Source: Stercoripulliclostridium_A sp964480195 (lineage in GTDB: Bacteria; Bacillota; Clostridia; Christensenellales; DTU072). From it: a stretch of 14,708 bases of DNA. Made by a program: the position numbers and the translations under genes. Of the stretch, positions 13,576 through 14,708 are shown piece by piece. The notes below the pieces were generated by a model. The model was not told where the DNA came from. It worked only from the letters and a program-made list of their open reading frames with translations, and did no database searches. The stretch's first letter is position 1, and every line of letters starts with the position of its first letter. The stretch spans positions 1 through 14,708 of the forward strand of contig CAYZOJ010000040.1 in assembly GCA_964480195.1 (NCBI GenBank), read 5' to 3'.

Positions 13576-14708
13576 ATGTTCGATATACTTACGTTAAATC
13601 CGATAAGCAAAAAAATCTATGACGTTCTTGACGACAACTACGTCGTATCCGATAAGGTAGAATCCCCCGACGCTATTTTGGTGCGTTCGTTCAATATGGC
13701 GGACTATGAGCTTTGCGACAACCTCTTGGCGGTCGCTCGCGCGGGTGCAGGCGTCAACAATATCCCGATTCCTCGTATGACCGACGCCGGAATTTGCGTA
13801 TTCAATACCCCCGGCGCAAATGCAAACGGTGTTAAAGAACTCGTTATCGCCTCTATGCTCCTCGCTTCGAGAGATATTCTCGGCGGTATCGGCTGGGCTA
13901 ACGGACTTACCGGCGACGACGTCGCAAAACAGGTCGAAAAAGGTAAATCCAAATTCGCGGGAACCGAAATCGCGGGCAAAACCGTGGGCGTTGTCGGACT
14001 CGGCGCCATCGGAAGTAAGGTCGCAAACGCTTGCGCATCTCTCGGTATGAACGTCGTCATTTACGATCATCGTCCCGTTAAAGAAAAACTCGATCAGCTC
14101 CACTGCGATTATACCCTCGTCGGCACTCCCGAAGACGTCTACCCGCTTTGCGACTATGTAACTTTGCACGTCCCCGCAAAAGACAACACCAAGGGTATGA
14201 TTAACGACGACACCCTTAAGCTCTTTAAGGACGGCGCTATTCTTATTAACCTCGCAAGAGCAGAACTTGCCGACGTCAACGCCGTAAAACGCGCGCTCGA
14301 AAGCGGTAAACTCCGTAAGTACGTCGTCGACTTCCCCACTCCCGAAGCTCTCAACTCGAACGGAATAATCGCAATACCTCACCTCGGCGCAAGCACCGAA
14401 GAGTCGGAAGATAACTGCGCGGTAATGGCGGCAAGCCAGTTAAGAGAATATCTCGAAAACGGCAACGTCAAAAACTCCGTCAACTTCCCCGCCCTCTCCG
14501 TACCTCTTAGCAAGAAGCACCGTATGACTATCGTTGCAAACGCATCTTGCGGTGTACCCGACGCGGTTAAAGCCGTTCTCGACGGAAAAATCGACTACGA
14601 ACTCCATAGCGCGGAACGCGGTACCGTATGCTATATCATTATAGATACGGATTCCGATCTCAATGACGACGCAAACCACGCCGTCGAAAAACTTGCGGAC
14701 CTCGATAA
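13576..14708 (+). CDS. serA: D-3-phosphoglycerate dehydrogenase, 3' end outside the window
   Basis: NAD-dependent oxidation of 3-phosphoglycerate to 3-phosphohydroxypyruvate, the first step of serine synthesis, whose product is the SerC substrate. The frame stays open for 377 codons plus two bases up to the window end, so the C-terminus is missing. ARAGAGVNNIP (59-69) is the typical substrate-binding turn. The Rossmann loop is GLGAIG (141-146). The catalytic Arg is R228 in NLARAELAD and the catalytic His is H269 in HLGAST. YVVDFPTPE replaces the more common DVFEEEP. From about residue 316 a short ACT-like domain begins (RMTIVANASCGVP), as in the short clostridial SerA of about 385-395 residues, so probably only 10-20 residues are lost. 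The ATG is 1 nt after the serC stop with CGGAG at 13561-13565. Confidence 0.95.
   Translation, partial: MFDILTLNPISKKIYDVLDDNYVVSDKVESPDAILVRSFNMADYELCDNLLAVARAGAGVNNIPIPRMTDAGICVFNTPGANANGVKELVIASMLLASRDILGGIGWANGLTGDDVAKQVEKGKSKFAGTEIAGKTVGVVGLGAIGSKVANACASLGMNVVIYDHRPVKEKLDQLHCDYTLVGTPEDVYPLCDYVTLHVPAKDNTKGMINDDTLKLFKDGAILINLARAELADVNAVKRALESGKLRKYVVDFPTPEALNSNGIIAIPHLGASTEESEDNCAVMAASQLREYLENGNVKNSVNFPALSVPLSKKHRMTIVANASCGVPDAVKAVLDGKIDYELHSAERGTVCYIIIDTDSDLNDDANHAVEKLADLD

Noticed and set aside
13023..13610. 195-codon open frame on the minus strand
   Set aside because: It is antisense to serC and the start of serA, with hydrophobic/charged composition typical of reversed coding sequence.
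13594..14382. 262-codon open frame on the minus strand
   Set aside because: It is antisense to serA, whose own frame runs open to the window end with all key residues. There is no ribosome site or recognisable domain.

Overview
The window looks like chromosome of a low-to-mid GC Gram-positive bacterium of the Clostridia type, probably a gut or anaerobic lineage. The grounds are a Firmicutes-type RNase J, a class-2 GalT, the dnaX-ybaB-recR cassette, strong AGGAGG-like ribosome binding sites, TTG starts and TATAAT promoters. This lineage call is inference; there is no rRNA to confirm it. No CRISPR array, tRNA, prophage or transposase was seen. Almost all of the sequence is ordinary housekeeping coding DNA.

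Layout. (1) 1-337 has no gene. It holds a tandem array of small hairpins with different stems separated by a constant GTGAAAT-like spacer (about 9-128), then a second two-hairpin element (about 143-200), then featureless AT-rich sequence. (2) 338-4683, minus strand: galactokinase (TTG start), lgt, pncB and a small coiled-coil protein of unknown function, tightly spaced and probably one transcript, with a possible extra leaderless promoter before the last gene. (3) 4684-4779: a short divergent control region with two opposed promoters whose -10 boxes face each other. (4) 4780-8893, plus strand: galT, dnaX, ybaB/ebfC and recR with gaps of 1 nt, 25 nt and a 1-nt overlap, closed by a clear intrinsic terminator (8915-8938). 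(5) 8988-9608, plus: an unrecognised multi-pass membrane protein whose stop codon overlaps the stop of the convergent gene. (6) 9605-12319, minus: RNase J (TTG start) followed after 3 nt by a degenerate GT-B/MGDG-synthase-like glycosyltransferase. (7) 12501-14708, plus: serC and then serA, which is cut by the window end.

How the genes fit together. galK and galT are two of the Leloir enzymes, divergently transcribed, and each heads a run of unrelated housekeeping genes (lipoprotein maturation and NAD salvage on one side, replication and repair on the other). No galE and no gal regulator lie in the window. serC and serA are successive enzymes of serine synthesis from 3-phosphoglycerate. dnaX, ybaB and recR form the widespread clamp-loader/nucleoid/recombination cassette.

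The items most worth a second look are the variable-stem hairpin array at the left edge, the face-to-face gal promoters, the galactokinase with Asn where the family usually has a sugar-contacting Glu, and the glycosyltransferase-like protein that has lost the usual glycine-rich motifs. No clearly new multi-gene system was found.
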